From RDYZ01 sp964518905 (lineage in GTDB: Bacteria > Cyanobacteriota > Cyanobacteriia > Cyanobacteriales > Geitlerinemataceae), in the NCBI GenBank assembly GCA_964518905.1, contig CAZFJL010000005.1, positions 46,311 through 110,310 on the forward strand: a stretch of 64,000 nucleotides of DNA, given 5' to 3'. The notes under the pieces are model-generated. The model saw nothing but the letters and a program-made list of their open reading frames with translations, made no database searches and was not told the origin of the DNA. Shown piece after piece: positions 1 through 8,764 of the stretch; within the stretch, counting starts at the first letter, position 1; each line of letters begins with the position of its first letter. The position numbers were made by a program, and so were the translations under genes.

Positions 1-357
1 TAGGACGTACGATCGTGAGCGCAATACCCGGTCAGTCTGCCCGAAGGATACACCACGGGAGCAATGGGGTTAATGATAGATCGGAGCGCTAGCGGACGGG
101 TGCAAATTCTTGCAAACCGGGCATGATTCATTTCGAGACCCGGCTTAAGGAAACCGCCGGGTGATTGCCGGGATAGCATCAGGTCTGTCTGCGGCGAATC
201 GTCGCTAAGGCATCGGAGGGAATCAGGCTATAACAAGAATGCGCAAGAATGCGTACAGTGCGGCGATCGTTCAGCGTTTTATCGCTAGCCATAGCAGCAT
301 CGCAACGTGATCCCCCATTGTTATAGAAAGTTTTAGAAACGTTTTAGAGGCCGTGTC
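1..357. other. Intergenic leader at window edge, no gene seen
   Basis: I see no credible coding frame, RNA gene or clear hairpin terminator here. The first three bases read TAG, so the window may open just after the end of a gene lying upstream, but that cannot be tested. The region presumably holds the promoter of the zinc-ribbon gene that follows. Confidence 0.5.
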
Positions 358-654
358 ATGGATGCATTTTCGCCCACTCCACCCGATTGGACTCAGGCCG
401 CAACCCACGTTTTCAACTTTGCCTGCCCACAATGTGGTGCTAGCAGTCGCGAGGCAAGCCAAGTATGGCTCAATCGCCGATCGCCGGTGTATGGCGCTGA
501 TCTCCAGCGTAAATGGCAAGAGTTCTATCAATGCTCGTGTAATCGTGCTTGGTGGGCCTGGAGTACCGATCGTCCACCGAGCACCTTTCCCAGCGCGACC
601 CAACCCGACGCCCCGTCCGACATCCGTCCCGATCCCACCGATTCCGATCCGTAA
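358..654 (+). CDS. Conserved cyanobacterial zinc-ribbon protein
   Basis: A 98-residue soluble protein. Two cysteine pairs, C23/C26 (CPQC) and C59/C61 (CSC), are spaced like a zinc ribbon. Between them are basic and aromatic residues (VWLNRRSPVYG, RKWQEFYQC, WWAWS) of a kind conserved in small cyanobacterial proteins of unknown role. The C-terminal 30 residues are rich in Pro, Asp and Ser and look disordered. An ATG start sits after a region with no other frame. Zinc binding is inferred from cysteine spacing. Nucleic-acid or protein binding would be usual for such a fold, but nothing here proves it. A frame overlapping it by one base shift is a shadow. Confidence 0.7.
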   Translation: MDAFSPTPPDWTQAATHVFNFACPQCGASSREASQVWLNRRSPVYGADLQRKWQEFYQCSCNRAWWAWSTDRPPSTFPSATQPDAPSDIRPDPTDSDP

Positions 655-821
655 ACCGCGAGCAAGACGGAATAATATTCAAGGCTATGATACGGATCTC
701 GTTTATTCCATTGATCGCATCGCTAAATCTGGGGATTCGGCGTCGAGGGCTAACCCAGCACGGCACGCGACCGACAAATATCGCGCGACCTTGGCTGTCC
801 TTCTGGAACGGTCTTGGATTG

Positions 822-2285
822 ATGTCACGTGCCAGTGTGTTGCTGATCCTTACGGCTGGCCTGGTGAACCTGGAAGTGATCCCGGCGATCGCCGCGTCTC
901 AGTCGCGCTTAACATGCCAAACGAGCAGTGCCGAGATCAATAAAAAATCAGCTTTACTGCAAGCTGTGCTGAATGGTGATGTTGACGCCGCTACGGAATA
1001 TCGTAATCTTGTCCGCCGTCACGCCCGCGAACAGGCAGAATGCCGTCAAGGTTCCTGGCCACGCGATCGGGCGATTTGGCTAACTCTCTATCCTTGCGAC
1101 ACCGGGTTTGGAGAAATTGACCAACTGTTCGATCGCATCGCCAACGACGGCTACAGCCAAATTTATCTCGCGACTCTGGCTAACGGTCAGGTCTTGCTAC
1201 CGGGTAACGATAATCCCACCCCCTGGCCATCGGTCGCACGCACACCCGCCACCGCGTCGATCGATCTGCTAGCCAATGCCGTCACCGCCGGTCGCGCACG
1301 CGGCATCGAGGTTCACGCCTGGATGTTTGCGCTTAACTATGGCTATGCCTACGGTCAACGTGACGATCGACAGGCCGCCTTGGCTCGCAATGGACGCGGC
1401 CAAACCACACTCGATCGCGCCGTGTCGGACACCAACAACGCCGACGGTGTCTTTGTCGATCCCTACAGCCCGATCGCTCGCCAGGATTACCAGCGCTTAC
1501 TCGACGCCGTTCTCGCCCGTGATCCTGCCGGGGTTGTTCTCGATTATGTGCGCTATCCCAAACTGAGTGGAGCCGACTCCGTCGCTGACGAGATTCGTGA
1601 TCTTTGGGTCTATGGCCCCGCCTCCCGCGCAGCTCTACTCGATCGCGCCCAAACTGCCGCTGCGCGATCGCAACTCGAAACCTACCTCGACACAGGCCGC
1701 GCCCCAGCGACACCTCCGCCCACACCAGCCCCACGCAACACGACCTCAAGCCCAACGAACACGACACCTCCCCCTCGACAGCAGACCGACGCCCCGGCGG
1801 TCTCCCTCCAAACCGAACTCTGGAACCTGAGCATTGCCCACGCAGCCCAAGGCGTGATCGATTTTGTTAATCTCGCCGCAATTCCCATTCAAAATCAGCG
1901 TCGTCCCGTCGGTGCGGCCTTTTTTCCGAAAGGTAATCTGACGATCGGTAATGGTTTCGATTCACGCCTACAGCCCTGGGATAAATTTCCCGCCTCGATC
2001 GTCTGGCATCCCATGCTGTACGGCGGCTGTAACGGGACAAGCTGCATTCTCGAAGATCTTGATCGCGTCCGACAGTTTGCCCCTCCCGGCGTGACGATCG
2101 TTCCCGCCTTGGCCGGAACCTGGGGAGCCACTAGCCAAAACCGTCATCCCCCGCTCGAAGCTCAAATGCGAGCGATCGCCCAGGTTGCCTCTGACCCACG
2201 CGGTAATATCAATGCCGTGAGTCATTTTTCTTTTGGTTGGCAATATCCCGATCTCGATCGGGAGCGCAAATTTTGTCAGCCGTAG
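822..2285 (+). CDS. Secreted family-10-like glycosyl hydrolase (GHL10/DUF4015-type)
   Basis: A protein of about 487 residues. The open frame reaches back to 549 and would overlap the zinc-ribbon gene. I choose the ATG at 822 because it gives a clean signal peptide (MSRASVLLILTAGLV, ending near AIAASQ). An ATG at 687 is the alternative. The mature protein has a TIM-barrel-like pattern known from bacterial GHL10 proteins: IWLTLYPCDTGFGEIDQLF, GRARGIEVHAWMFALNYG, FVDPYSP, and GVVLDYVRYP with a plausible acidic active-site strand. A Pro/Thr-rich linker (PATPPPTPAPRNT, near residue 300) splits the domain, and the C-terminal half returns to barrel-like sequence (SIVWHPMLYGGC). The export and barrel calls are reasonable; substrate and catalysis are unknown. 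Confidence 0.7.
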   Translation: MSRASVLLILTAGLVNLEVIPAIAASQSRLTCQTSSAEINKKSALLQAVLNGDVDAATEYRNLVRRHAREQAECRQGSWPRDRAIWLTLYPCDTGFGEIDQLFDRIANDGYSQIYLATLANGQVLLPGNDNPTPWPSVARTPATASIDLLANAVTAGRARGIEVHAWMFALNYGYAYGQRDDRQAALARNGRGQTTLDRAVSDTNNADGVFVDPYSPIARQDYQRLLDAVLARDPAGVVLDYVRYPKLSGADSVADEIRDLWVYGPASRAALLDRAQTAAARSQLETYLDTGRAPATPPPTPAPRNTTSSPTNTTPPPRQQTDAPAVSLQTELWNLSIAHAAQGVIDFVNLAAIPIQNQRRPVGAAFFPKGNLTIGNGFDSRLQPWDKFPASIVWHPMLYGGCNGTSCILEDLDRVRQFAPPGVTIVPALAGTWGATSQNRHPPLEAQMRAIAQVASDPRGNINAVSHFSFGWQYPDLDRERKFCQP

Positions 2286-2330
2286 AAGACTGACGACCCA
2301 TCTCGTTCGCATTCGCATTTTGAGACGCCC

Positions 2331-2765
2331 ATGAGCAGCTTTCCCAAAGTTACCGTGATCGCCATTGGCAAGGTAAAAAAAGGCTGGGTTCGAGAGGGTT
2401 TAGAGGTTTATTGTCAGCGCGTCCCAGAACTGACCATGATTGAGCTCAAAGATAGCAATCCCGAAAAAGAAGGCGAGCAAATTCTAAGCAGGGTCAAACC
2501 CAACGATCGGTTAATTGCGCTGACCGAAGATGGCACAACGTTTGACTCGATCGCCTTTGCCGACTGGATCGCTCAGGCTGAATCAAATCGGCTGGTCTTC
2601 GCGATCGGCAGCGCCGAAGGCATCAGTCCCGCCGTCAAGCGAGCCGCCGATCGCTGCCTGAGCCTTTCCCCGATGACCTTTCCCCACGAGATAGCTCGCC
2701 TTCTACTATTCGAGCAGTTCTACCGCGCTAAAAACATTCTGCAAGGCGGCAGCTATCACAAATAA
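2331..2765 (+). CDS. rlmH: 23S rRNA pseudouridine-1915 N3-methyltransferase RlmH
   Basis: RlmH is a SPOUT-class enzyme that methylates pseudouridine 1915 in helix 69 of 23S rRNA, using SAM on the assembled ribosome. The 144-residue length is usual for the family. The N-terminal strand (KVTVIAIGKVKKGWVREGLEVYCQRV), LIALTEDGTTFDSIAFADWI and the knot region (LVFAIGSAEGISPAVKRAAD ... MTFPHEIARLLLFEQFYRA) are typical. The ATG start lies about 45 bases after the preceding gene on the same strand, so weak co-transcription is possible. A perfect palindrome follows the stop codon. Confidence 0.95.
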   Translation: MSSFPKVTVIAIGKVKKGWVREGLEVYCQRVPELTMIELKDSNPEKEGEQILSRVKPNDRLIALTEDGTTFDSIAFADWIAQAESNRLVFAIGSAEGISPAVKRAADRCLSLSPMTFPHEIARLLLFEQFYRAKNILQGGSYHK

Positions 2766-2778
2766 AGCCAAACGAAAA

Positions 2779-2802
2779 CTATCGTGCTGTACAGCACGAT
2801 AG
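2779..2802 (+). terminator. Perfect 24-bp palindrome after rlmH
   Basis: A perfect inverted repeat whose arms read CTATCGTGCT and AGCACGATAG around GTAC starts 14 bases after the rlmH stop codon. The run downstream (cccgagtttt) is only a weak U-tract, so a rho-independent terminator is likely but not certain. The symmetry would also suit a protein-binding site. Confidence 0.5.
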
Positions 2803-2876
2803 CCCGAGTTTTGGATTGTTCTCGCTCTCAAAACTCGCTCGGCTACGAAGCAGAGAAATCGTGCCGAGTCTACGCC

Positions 2877-3161
2877 CTAGGTTTGCCCACTCAGAACGAC
2901 TGGCTGATTAGGGTTTACCGAATCCGATGCCTCATCGAAAACCGTCAAGTTATCCGGTTGCTTGCATTGTAGGATGGCAACCGCAATATTTTGCGCGCCC
3001 TCTTGTTTCAAATCCTCAACATAGCCCGTTTGTGCTGTCGTTGCTTCGGCTTCGGAACCAAAGGGGCCGAAGTAATAAACACATGCTGGGGTTTTAGTCG
3101 AAACTTTAACCCACCAAGCACGGCCGAGAGCTTGTTTGATGTTGATAAACAACTCTTTCAT
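2877..3161 (-). CDS. DUF1816 domain protein
   Basis: A 94-residue protein. The pattern WWVKVSTKTPACVYYFGPF, then EA, GYVEDLKQEGA and LQCKQPDNLTVFD, is that of DUF1816, a small family known almost only from cyanobacteria and distantly related to the CpcD-like linker fold of phycobilisome proteins. The ATG start has no competing upstream choice. It lies on the minus strand downstream of rlmB with about 155 bases between them. Its biochemical role is unknown; a link to phycobilisomes is family-level inference only. Confidence 0.85.
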   Translation of the reverse strand: MKELFINIKQALGRAWWVKVSTKTPACVYYFGPFGSEAEATTAQTGYVEDLKQEGAQNIAVAILQCKQPDNLTVFDEASDSVNPNQPVVLSGQT

Positions 3162-3316
3162 GGTTGTCGCAAGCTTTCTAAAAATGTTTTTTCGGAATTA
3201 ATCCCATGCAAGTCGCACTGGCGATCGGGATAGATACGCGATCGGCCGGTATGCAAACGAGACAATTTGGATCTACAAGCCACCCTAATTATGAAGTAGC
3301 TTATGCGTACATGCTA

Positions 3317-5152
3317 CTACAAGTTTTCAGAGGCGATATGTAACTTATCGAACCGCATTTGCCGACAAACCTCATAAACGGCCATTCCCGTAGCAACAGA
3401 TACATTTAAGCTGGGGGTTCGCCCATTGAGCGGGACGGAGATCAACATGTCACAATTCTTCTGAGTCAGTAGGTTGAGCCCGTTTCCTTCGGAACCCAGA
3501 ACCAGCACTGTGGGTGTGTCAAATTTAACTTCGTTAACCTGATGATCAGCTTTTTCTGATAGGCCATAGATCCAGAAACCCGCTTCTTTGAGGGTCTCTA
3601 GACTGCGCGAGAGATTAACGACCCGTGCTACCGAGAGATTATCGAGCGCTCCTGCGGCGACTTTCATCACAGTCGAGGTGACACCCACGGCACGGCGCTG
3701 GGGAATGACGAGACCCTGGGCTCCCATTGCTTCAGCGGTACGGGCGATCGCGCCGAGATTGTGCGGGTCTGTGATGCCATCTGCGACCAAGATGATCGGG
3801 CGCTCGCTGGCCTCTTTGGCCTTAAGGATTAGCTTGTCGAGTTCTTCGTAGTCGTAGGGAGCAACTTGGGCGGCGACGCCTTGGTGCGTTGCGCCGTCGG
3901 TCATACGATCGAGCCAGGTGTATGAGACTTCGTCGATCGTGGCCCCGTTGGCCTTGGCTTCGTTGAGCTTCTCGTGAAATTTATCGGTGTGGCGTAGTTG
4001 TGATACGACCCACACTTTATTGAGCGATCGCTCACTTTCGATCGCGCTCAAGACAGTATGACGACCGTAGATCAAATCGAGATCGCCGGGTGTGTCGTTT
4101 CCTTCAGAGCCTTGTTCGCTGTGAATCGGGCGTACTTCCACTTCGTTAGGCTCAAAGCGATCACCGAACTGGCTACCACCTTGCTGACCGTAGGGTTTGC
4201 GATCTCGATCGCCACCTTGCTTGCCATAGGGCTTGCGATCCCGGTTGCCGCCTTGTTTGCCATAGGGTTTGCGATCCCGGTCGCCATAAGGCTTACGATC
4301 CCGGTCTCCGCCTCCACCTTGTTGGCCATAAGGCTTGCGATCTCGGTCTCCGTAACGATCTGACTTGCCGTAGGGCTTGCGATCCCGGTCATCACCTTGC
4401 TGTCCGTAGGGCTTGCGATCGCGGTCACGATCGTCGTAACGCTCGGGCTTGCCGTAGGGCTTACGATCGCGGTCGCCGCCGCCACCCTGCTGACCGTAAG
4501 GCTTGCGATCCCGGTCGCCATAACGATCCGGTTTGCCGTAGGGCTTGCGATCCCGGTCGCCGCCGCCGCCACCCTGCTGGCCGTAGGGTTTGCGATCCCG
4601 ATCGCCGTAGCGATCCGGTTTGCCATAGGGCTTGCGATCGCGATCGCCGCCGCCACCCTGCTGACCGTAGGGTTTGCGATCGCGATCGCCGTAGCGATCC
4701 GGTTTACCGTAGGGCTTACGATCGCGATCGCCGCCGCCACCCTGCTGACCGTAGGGTTTGCGATCTCGGTCATCACCCTGCTGTCCGTAGGGCTTACGAT
4801 CGCGATTTCCGCCGCCACCCTGTTGACCGTAAGGTTTGCGATCTCGGTCGCCGTAGCGATCCGGTTTGCCGTAAGGTTTGCGATCTCGGTCGCCGCCTTG
4901 CTGAACATAAGGCTTGCGATCCCGGTCACCGTAGCGATCTTGCTTGCCGTAGGGCTTGCGATCGCGATCGCCGCCGCCGCCCTGCTGACCGTAAGGTTGA
5001 CGATCGTGATCGCCACGATCACCATAAGATTTGCGATCGTCTCGGTCTCGTGAACGATCGCGATCGCCGTAAGAGTTGGAATCGTTAGAAGAATTATCAG
5101 AAGGAGGGGTCATGAATGGCCTCGAAAAGGGTGAATGCTGAGTGGTCGTCAT
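3317..5152 (-). CDS. rlmB: TrmH/RlmB-type rRNA 2'-O-methyltransferase with long KPYG-repeat N-terminus
   Basis: A SpoU-family SPOUT methyltransferase, most like RlmB, which makes Gm2251 in 23S rRNA. Of 611 residues only about the last 255 are enzyme. The substrate-binding domain starts near 357 (LDLIYGRHTVLSAIE). The knot domain shows motif 1 (NLGAIARTAEA), motif 2 (LVLGSEGNGL) and motif 3 (VPLNGRTPSLNVSVATGM). Residues 28-345 are a low-complexity repeat with 20 copies of KPY(G/V), mostly alternating GDRDRKPYGKPDRY and GDRDRKPYGQQGGGG. Such Arg/Gly/Tyr-rich tails are usually disordered and may bind RNA; that is inference. ATG codons 1 and 14 are both possible starts. The Mini-RNase III gene lies just upstream, a pairing also seen in Firmicutes. 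Confidence 0.9.
   Translation of the reverse strand: MTTTQHSPFSRPFMTPPSDNSSNDSNSYGDRDRSRDRDDRKSYGDRGDHDRQPYGQQGGGGDRDRKPYGKQDRYGDRDRKPYVQQGGDRDRKPYGKPDRYGDRDRKPYGQQGGGGNRDRKPYGQQGDDRDRKPYGQQGGGGDRDRKPYGKPDRYGDRDRKPYGQQGGGGDRDRKPYGKPDRYGDRDRKPYGQQGGGGGDRDRKPYGKPDRYGDRDRKPYGQQGGGGDRDRKPYGKPERYDDRDRDRKPYGQQGDDRDRKPYGKSDRYGDRDRKPYGQQGGGGDRDRKPYGDRDRKPYGKQGGNRDRKPYGKQGGDRDRKPYGQQGGSQFGDRFEPNEVEVRPIHSEQGSEGNDTPGDLDLIYGRHTVLSAIESERSLNKVWVVSQLRHTDKFHEKLNEAKANGATIDEVSYTWLDRMTDGATHQGVAAQVAPYDYEELDKLILKAKEASERPIILVADGITDPHNLGAIARTAEAMGAQGLVIPQRRAVGVTSTVMKVAAGALDNLSVARVVNLSRSLETLKEAGFWIYGLSEKADHQVNEVKFDTPTVLVLGSEGNGLNLLTQKNCDMLISVPLNGRTPSLNVSVATGMAVYEVCRQMRFDKLHIASENL
4160..5075 (-). repeat. In-frame tandem repeat coding for GDRDRKPYG units in rlmB
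   Basis: The DNA is built from imperfect units of roughly 24-45 bases around the core TTGCGATCGCGATCGCC and the reverse complement of KPYG codons. Several HIP1 octamers (GCGATCGC) fall inside the Asp-Arg-Asp-Arg codons. Every indel visible between units keeps the frame. Long open frames on both strands here are by-products of the repeat. Confidence 0.9.
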
Positions 5153-5443
5153 AAAGGTCGCGAAGAACGAAGCATCGATACAAATCGACTCATCGAGCTA
5201 CACGTAACTGACGAATGGAAAATCAATCAATGAGTCTTGGAAGCCCTAGATAACGCTAACGACTCGAACGATGGTTAGTTGAAGCGTGGCGATGGATCGT
5301 GGCCATCTGCGATTATGCCTCGGAGGGCAATTCCCGAATCTAGGATCGGTTACGAAAATCAAACGTGTCTTTCCTAAGCGGTCTACTCTGTTACAACTAA
5401 TGGGTCTCGACGGCAACGCTGTGGATAGAAAACAACAATCCGG

Positions 5444-5857
5444 TTACACGTTCCGATCAATTCCGGTTAAATCAAGCCAGCCCATAACTTCATTGAGGCG
5501 GTTCCCATCGCACAGGTATAAATAGCCAACAAGGGCTTCAAGACTCGTTGCCCGTTGATAGGTTGTGCGATTGGTTCGCCGAGGGACGCGTCCTGTTGCG
5601 TTACGTCCCCGCCGAACAACATCTAACTCTGTCTCGGATAGGGCCGACTCGATCGCATCGAGATGTTGGGCTTGCCGCTCTGCCCGAACCTGACTCACGA
5701 CGCATCGATGATGATCGTTGAGTCGGCGAGGTGGCGATAAAAAGGCTTGTCGGACGTACAGCTCGTAGACAGCATCACCGATGTAGGCCAGAATCCCTGG
5801 TGCAACTAGGCGAGCTTCACGATCGCTGAGTGAGGCAGATAGCGGAAAAGCATTCAA
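5444..5857 (-). CDS. mrnC: Mini-ribonuclease III
   Basis: A 137-residue RNase III catalytic domain without a dsRNA-binding domain. Mini-III matures the ends of 23S rRNA. The signature PGILAYIGDAVYELYVRQAF carries the acidic metal-binding motif, followed by RRGRNATG and TYQRATSLEALVGYLYL, the second acidic motif. The first usable codon is TTG (TTG AAT GCT), with no in-frame ATG before the catalytic motif. It is upstream of rlmB on the same strand with about 290 bases between, so both may belong to one rRNA-maturation unit. Confidence 0.9.
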   Translation of the reverse strand: MNAFPLSASLSDREARLVAPGILAYIGDAVYELYVRQAFLSPPRRLNDHHRCVVSQVRAERQAQHLDAIESALSETELDVVRRGRNATGRVPRRTNRTTYQRATSLEALVGYLYLCDGNRLNEVMGWLDLTGIDRNV

Positions 5858-6266
5858 GGGTGAATAGCGTCAGAGACAGCGGACAAATTATCGTTCACAG
5901 GACAAGATGGCTAACGAAACGTCCTGGATTGCAAGACCAACGATTAGGTTATGGCCGTAAACGGATGACGTTCGGGTTGAGCCGGGGTACTAACAATAAC
6001 CGATCCTCCCCGAAATTGATCATCTAATTCCTAGTTGTTTGCAATGAACAACGGTGCAAAAGACTCTGATTTTGCCTCTCAAGGTTAATGACCTATCGTC
6101 TCTCAATTCGAGATAGCCTGAAATTCTGCCCTAAAAATTCGACTGGGATAAATTTTAGCGGAAGCGCAAAAGCCTAAGCTCTGACAAGCAAAACGGTGAT
6201 GCGATATACATCACAGCCGGAGTCAGGACTTTTAGCATTACGATTCCGCCAAAACAATACAGTGTC
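5858..6266. other. Intergenic region between mrnC and the STAS gene
   Basis: About 400 bases lie upstream of mrnC and downstream of the STAS gene, both on the minus strand. Short open frames here have no recognisable protein character. I see no tRNA, long hairpin or repeat of the families found elsewhere in the window. Confidence 0.5.
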
Positions 6267-6614
6267 TTAGCTCGATAGGTTGGTAACCGCTGCATCAACG
6301 GATTCTTGCAGCGATAGAAATTTTTCCAATCGCACAAGTTTTACCGTCTGTGTGACACGCGGATTGGTCACCACCTGTAAAACACCACCTTCTGTTTGAG
6401 CTTTCTTCACTAACTGCACCAAAGCCCCTAAACCAGAGCTATCGACAAAATCAATTTTCGATAGGTCTAGAATGATGTTGCTCGGCCCTTGCTCGACGAA
6501 CTTATCCAAAGCCTTACGGAAGTTGGGCTCAGAAAAGGCATCCAGTAGGCCAGTTAAACGAAAAAGCTGATAGTTACTTTTGACTTCTCGCGTGCCTCGA
6601 AGGCTTACGGTCAA
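6267..6614 (-). CDS. STAS-domain anti-sigma factor antagonist-like protein
   Basis: A single STAS domain of about 115 residues, as in SpoIIAA-like proteins that bind anti-sigma kinases or act in partner-switching. The phosphorylatable serine motif is visible: IILDLSKIDFVDSSGLGALVQLVKKA, followed by LQVVTNPRVTQTVKLVRLEKFL. The first conventional start is TTG at 6614, 26 bases from a strong AGGAGG (6641-6646). An in-frame ATT codon at 6630-6632 lies exactly 8 bases after that site and would add six residues. No kinase or phosphatase partner is adjacent. Confidence 0.85.
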   Translation of the reverse strand: MTVSLRGTREVKSNYQLFRLTGLLDAFSEPNFRKALDKFVEQGPSNIILDLSKIDFVDSSGLGALVQLVKKAQTEGGVLQVVTNPRVTQTVKLVRLEKFLSLQESVDAAVTNLSS

Positions 6615-6640
6615 ATTGAGCTGCTCGGGAATGACTATCT

Positions 6641-6646
6641 CCTCCT
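6641..6646 (-). promoter_or_regulatory. Strong AGGAGG ribosome-binding site of the STAS gene
   Basis: On the minus strand the sequence reads GAGGAGGAGATAGTC, then ATT CCC GAG. The perfect AGGAGG is 8 bases from ATT but 26 from the TTG that tools would pick, so it argues for translation starting at the non-standard ATT. Confidence 0.5.
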
Positions 6647-6649
6647 CAT

Positions 6650-7418
6650 AAGCGCACTAAGTTCAGACTCTTGGACACTCCTACGACCGGAAGTCGCAGG
6701 ATTCCTGATTTCGTTCTTTACGACACATAAACCACAAGGGCTGCCGCCCAATAATCATAAGGGGTAGCAGTTGGTCGCGTTCAAAGTCAACCAGGCATAC
6801 TTTTAGCCTGATCCCAAGTGTCTCTCGGTACAGGTTTTCACTTTAATATTTTGATAATTATAAAGTGAAGATGGGCCGCATTCCGTCGGAGTGCTGGGTT
6901 TTTAACGAGGAAGTGCCCTACCCTCGAAGTATTACTACTTTCTAGCCATTCGCTTGGGGTCGCCCCAGAGTTTTGATTGTCGCGTGCTAGCGGTTTTTCA
7001 GCCTGTACTTAGGAAGCTAAGTCTAGCAAATGTTGGACAAGTCCAACGCGAAAACCTAGCCAAGCAATTCAGCGGGATTGGCTCCCGCATACAGCATAGT
7101 ACAGCGATCGATTCATTCCCGATCGACTCAAAGCCGCTGCCGGTCGGTTCTGACCTTAATTGTGCTGGAATCATTCGGCTTGAGAAATTAACCGCAATGG
7201 ATGATAACAAGTCTCAAAGGCTCTTAGTTTGAGCGTTTTCTTGGATCGGCATGAAATTTCTAAATATCCGATACCTCCAAATTTTGCTCAATCGTGAAGA
7301 TGTGTAAAGATTTAAGGACAATCAAGAACAATGCTGTTTGAGATCGGTCAGGCGTCAAATTTGATTGCAAAACACTGCAAGCTTTCTGATCTCGGCTGTT
7401 TCCTCGCTTTTTAATTTC
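6650..7418. other. Long gene-poor divergent intergenic region
   Basis: Nearly 770 bases separate the STAS gene (minus) from the UbiH-type gene (plus). It should contain both promoters. An open frame at 6954-7232 has no family-like sequence. A short AT-rich stretch near 6838-6870 could hold promoter elements, but no box pair is convincing. Confidence 0.45.
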
Positions 7419-8738
7419 ATGACAGTAGACCTTTCCACTCAGAGAACCCGCGATCTCGACCCCTCGCCGATGGAGGCGCGATCGTTGCCGTCAAGGCTGG
7501 ATTGCGATGTGGCGATCGTCGGTGGCGGCGTGGTGGGGATGACGCTGGCCTGTGCGCTGGGGCGATCGGGTCTGCGGGTGATGATGATCGACGCGCAGAC
7601 GATGCGGGAGGCGGCAAATCGGCAAAATGTGTATGCGATTTCGCTGCTATCGGGTCGGATTTTTGCGGGCTTGGGTGTCTGGGATCAGATCTTGCCCCAG
7701 ATATCGACGTTTACCAAGATTGTTTTATCAGATGGCGATCGCGCGAATCGTGTCACGTTTCAGCCGACCGATCTCGGGGCTTGCTCGGAACTTGATCCTC
7801 TGGGCTATGTGGCGGAGCATCAGCCGATTCTGGAAGCGCTGCACGCTCGGTTTGCCGATCGCGAAACGCTGACCTCAATCGCGCCTGCCCAGGTGCAACA
7901 TCTCACCCAGTTTGACGATCGCGCCGAGCTGACGCTTGAGGTGGAGGGTCAGACGCGAACCATTACGGCGCAGCTTGTGGTGGCGGCAGATGGGGCGCGA
8001 TCGCAGCTTCGTCAGGCGGCGGGCATCACGCAAACCGGCTGGAAATATTGGCAGTCCTGCGTCACGTTCAAAGTCAAAGCCCGCCAGTCGCAGCAATCCC
8101 ACCAAAATGTCGCCTACGAGAAATTTCGGACGCAGGGGCCGTTTGCGATTTTGCCGCTGACGGGCGATCGGTGCAATGTGGTTTGGACGCTGCCCCATGC
8201 GGAGGCCAAGGCCGTCATGGCTCTCGATGACGCGGCCTTTAACGCAGCGATGCGCGAACATTTTGGCGATCATATGGGCGAGTTAGAGATCCTTAGCCCG
8301 CGTCGGCTGTTCCCGGTACAGCTTATGCAAAGCCAGCGTTATGCGACCCCGCGTTTTGTCCTTGCGGGGGATGCGGCTCATTGCTGTCATCCCGTGGGCG
8401 GACAGGGGGTGAATTTGGGGATTCGCGATGCGGCGGCGCTGGCGGAGGTGTTGAGCGAGGCCGATCGTGCGGGCGAAGATCTTGGATCGATCGCGGTTCT
8501 GAAGCGCTATGAGCGCTGGCGCAAGCTGGAAAATTGGGTGGTATTAGGGTTTACCGATATCCTCGATCGGCTGTTCTCGAATGAGATCTGGCCGCTGGTG
8601 ATGGCGCGACAAATCGGGTTCTGGAGCTTAACGGCGATCGCGCCGATCCGTCGCCTTGCGCTGCAATTAATGACGGGCGGACTTGGACGTCAGCCCAAAA
8701 TTTCAGTGGCAGATCAGGCCGATGAGCATTCAGGCTAA
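7419..8738 (+). CDS. UbiH/COQ6-family FAD-dependent monooxygenase
   Basis: A flavoprotein hydroxylase of about 439 residues, probably acting on a quinone-ring precursor. The ATG at 7419 is chosen; a longer frame adds an unlikely hydrophobic leader. Near residue 31 is the Rossmann motif VAIVGGGVVGMTLACALG. Mid-protein is VVAADGARSQLRQAAG, and near residue 320 is the flavin-ribityl motif FVLAGDAAHCCHPVGGQGVNLGIRD, diagnostic of the UbiH/COQ6 group. In cyanobacteria relatives are usually linked to plastoquinone or related quinone synthesis; the actual substrate cannot be read from the sequence. It is convergent with pyk, with a hairpin between. Confidence 0.85.
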   Translation: MTVDLSTQRTRDLDPSPMEARSLPSRLDCDVAIVGGGVVGMTLACALGRSGLRVMMIDAQTMREAANRQNVYAISLLSGRIFAGLGVWDQILPQISTFTKIVLSDGDRANRVTFQPTDLGACSELDPLGYVAEHQPILEALHARFADRETLTSIAPAQVQHLTQFDDRAELTLEVEGQTRTITAQLVVAADGARSQLRQAAGITQTGWKYWQSCVTFKVKARQSQQSHQNVAYEKFRTQGPFAILPLTGDRCNVVWTLPHAEAKAVMALDDAAFNAAMREHFGDHMGELEILSPRRLFPVQLMQSQRYATPRFVLAGDAAHCCHPVGGQGVNLGIRDAAALAEVLSEADRAGEDLGSIAVLKRYERWRKLENWVVLGFTDILDRLFSNEIWPLVMARQIGFWSLTAIAPIRRLALQLMTGGLGRQPKISVADQADEHSG

Positions 8739-8764
8739 AGCCGGTCGGTTAAGGTGCGGGAGAT

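Noticed and set aside
353..943. A 196-codon plus-strand frame over the zinc-ribbon gene
   Set aside because: It overlaps the cysteine-motif protein and the signal peptide of the next gene, and shows no domain-like sequence.
4072..5053. Long open frames on both strands over the rlmB repeat (MVIVAITIVNLTV... and MLSVGLAIAVTIV...)
   Set aside because: They are translations of the KPYG-coding repeat in other frames. The rlmB frame continues into an intact methyltransferase, so it is the real one.
4160..5075. Regular repeats that could suggest a CRISPR array
   Set aside because: Units vary in length, have no distinct spacers, and lie inside an open coding frame.
6954..7232. 92-codon plus-strand frame before the UbiH-type gene
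   Set aside because: Composition is not protein-like, and an opposite-strand frame of similar length overlaps it.
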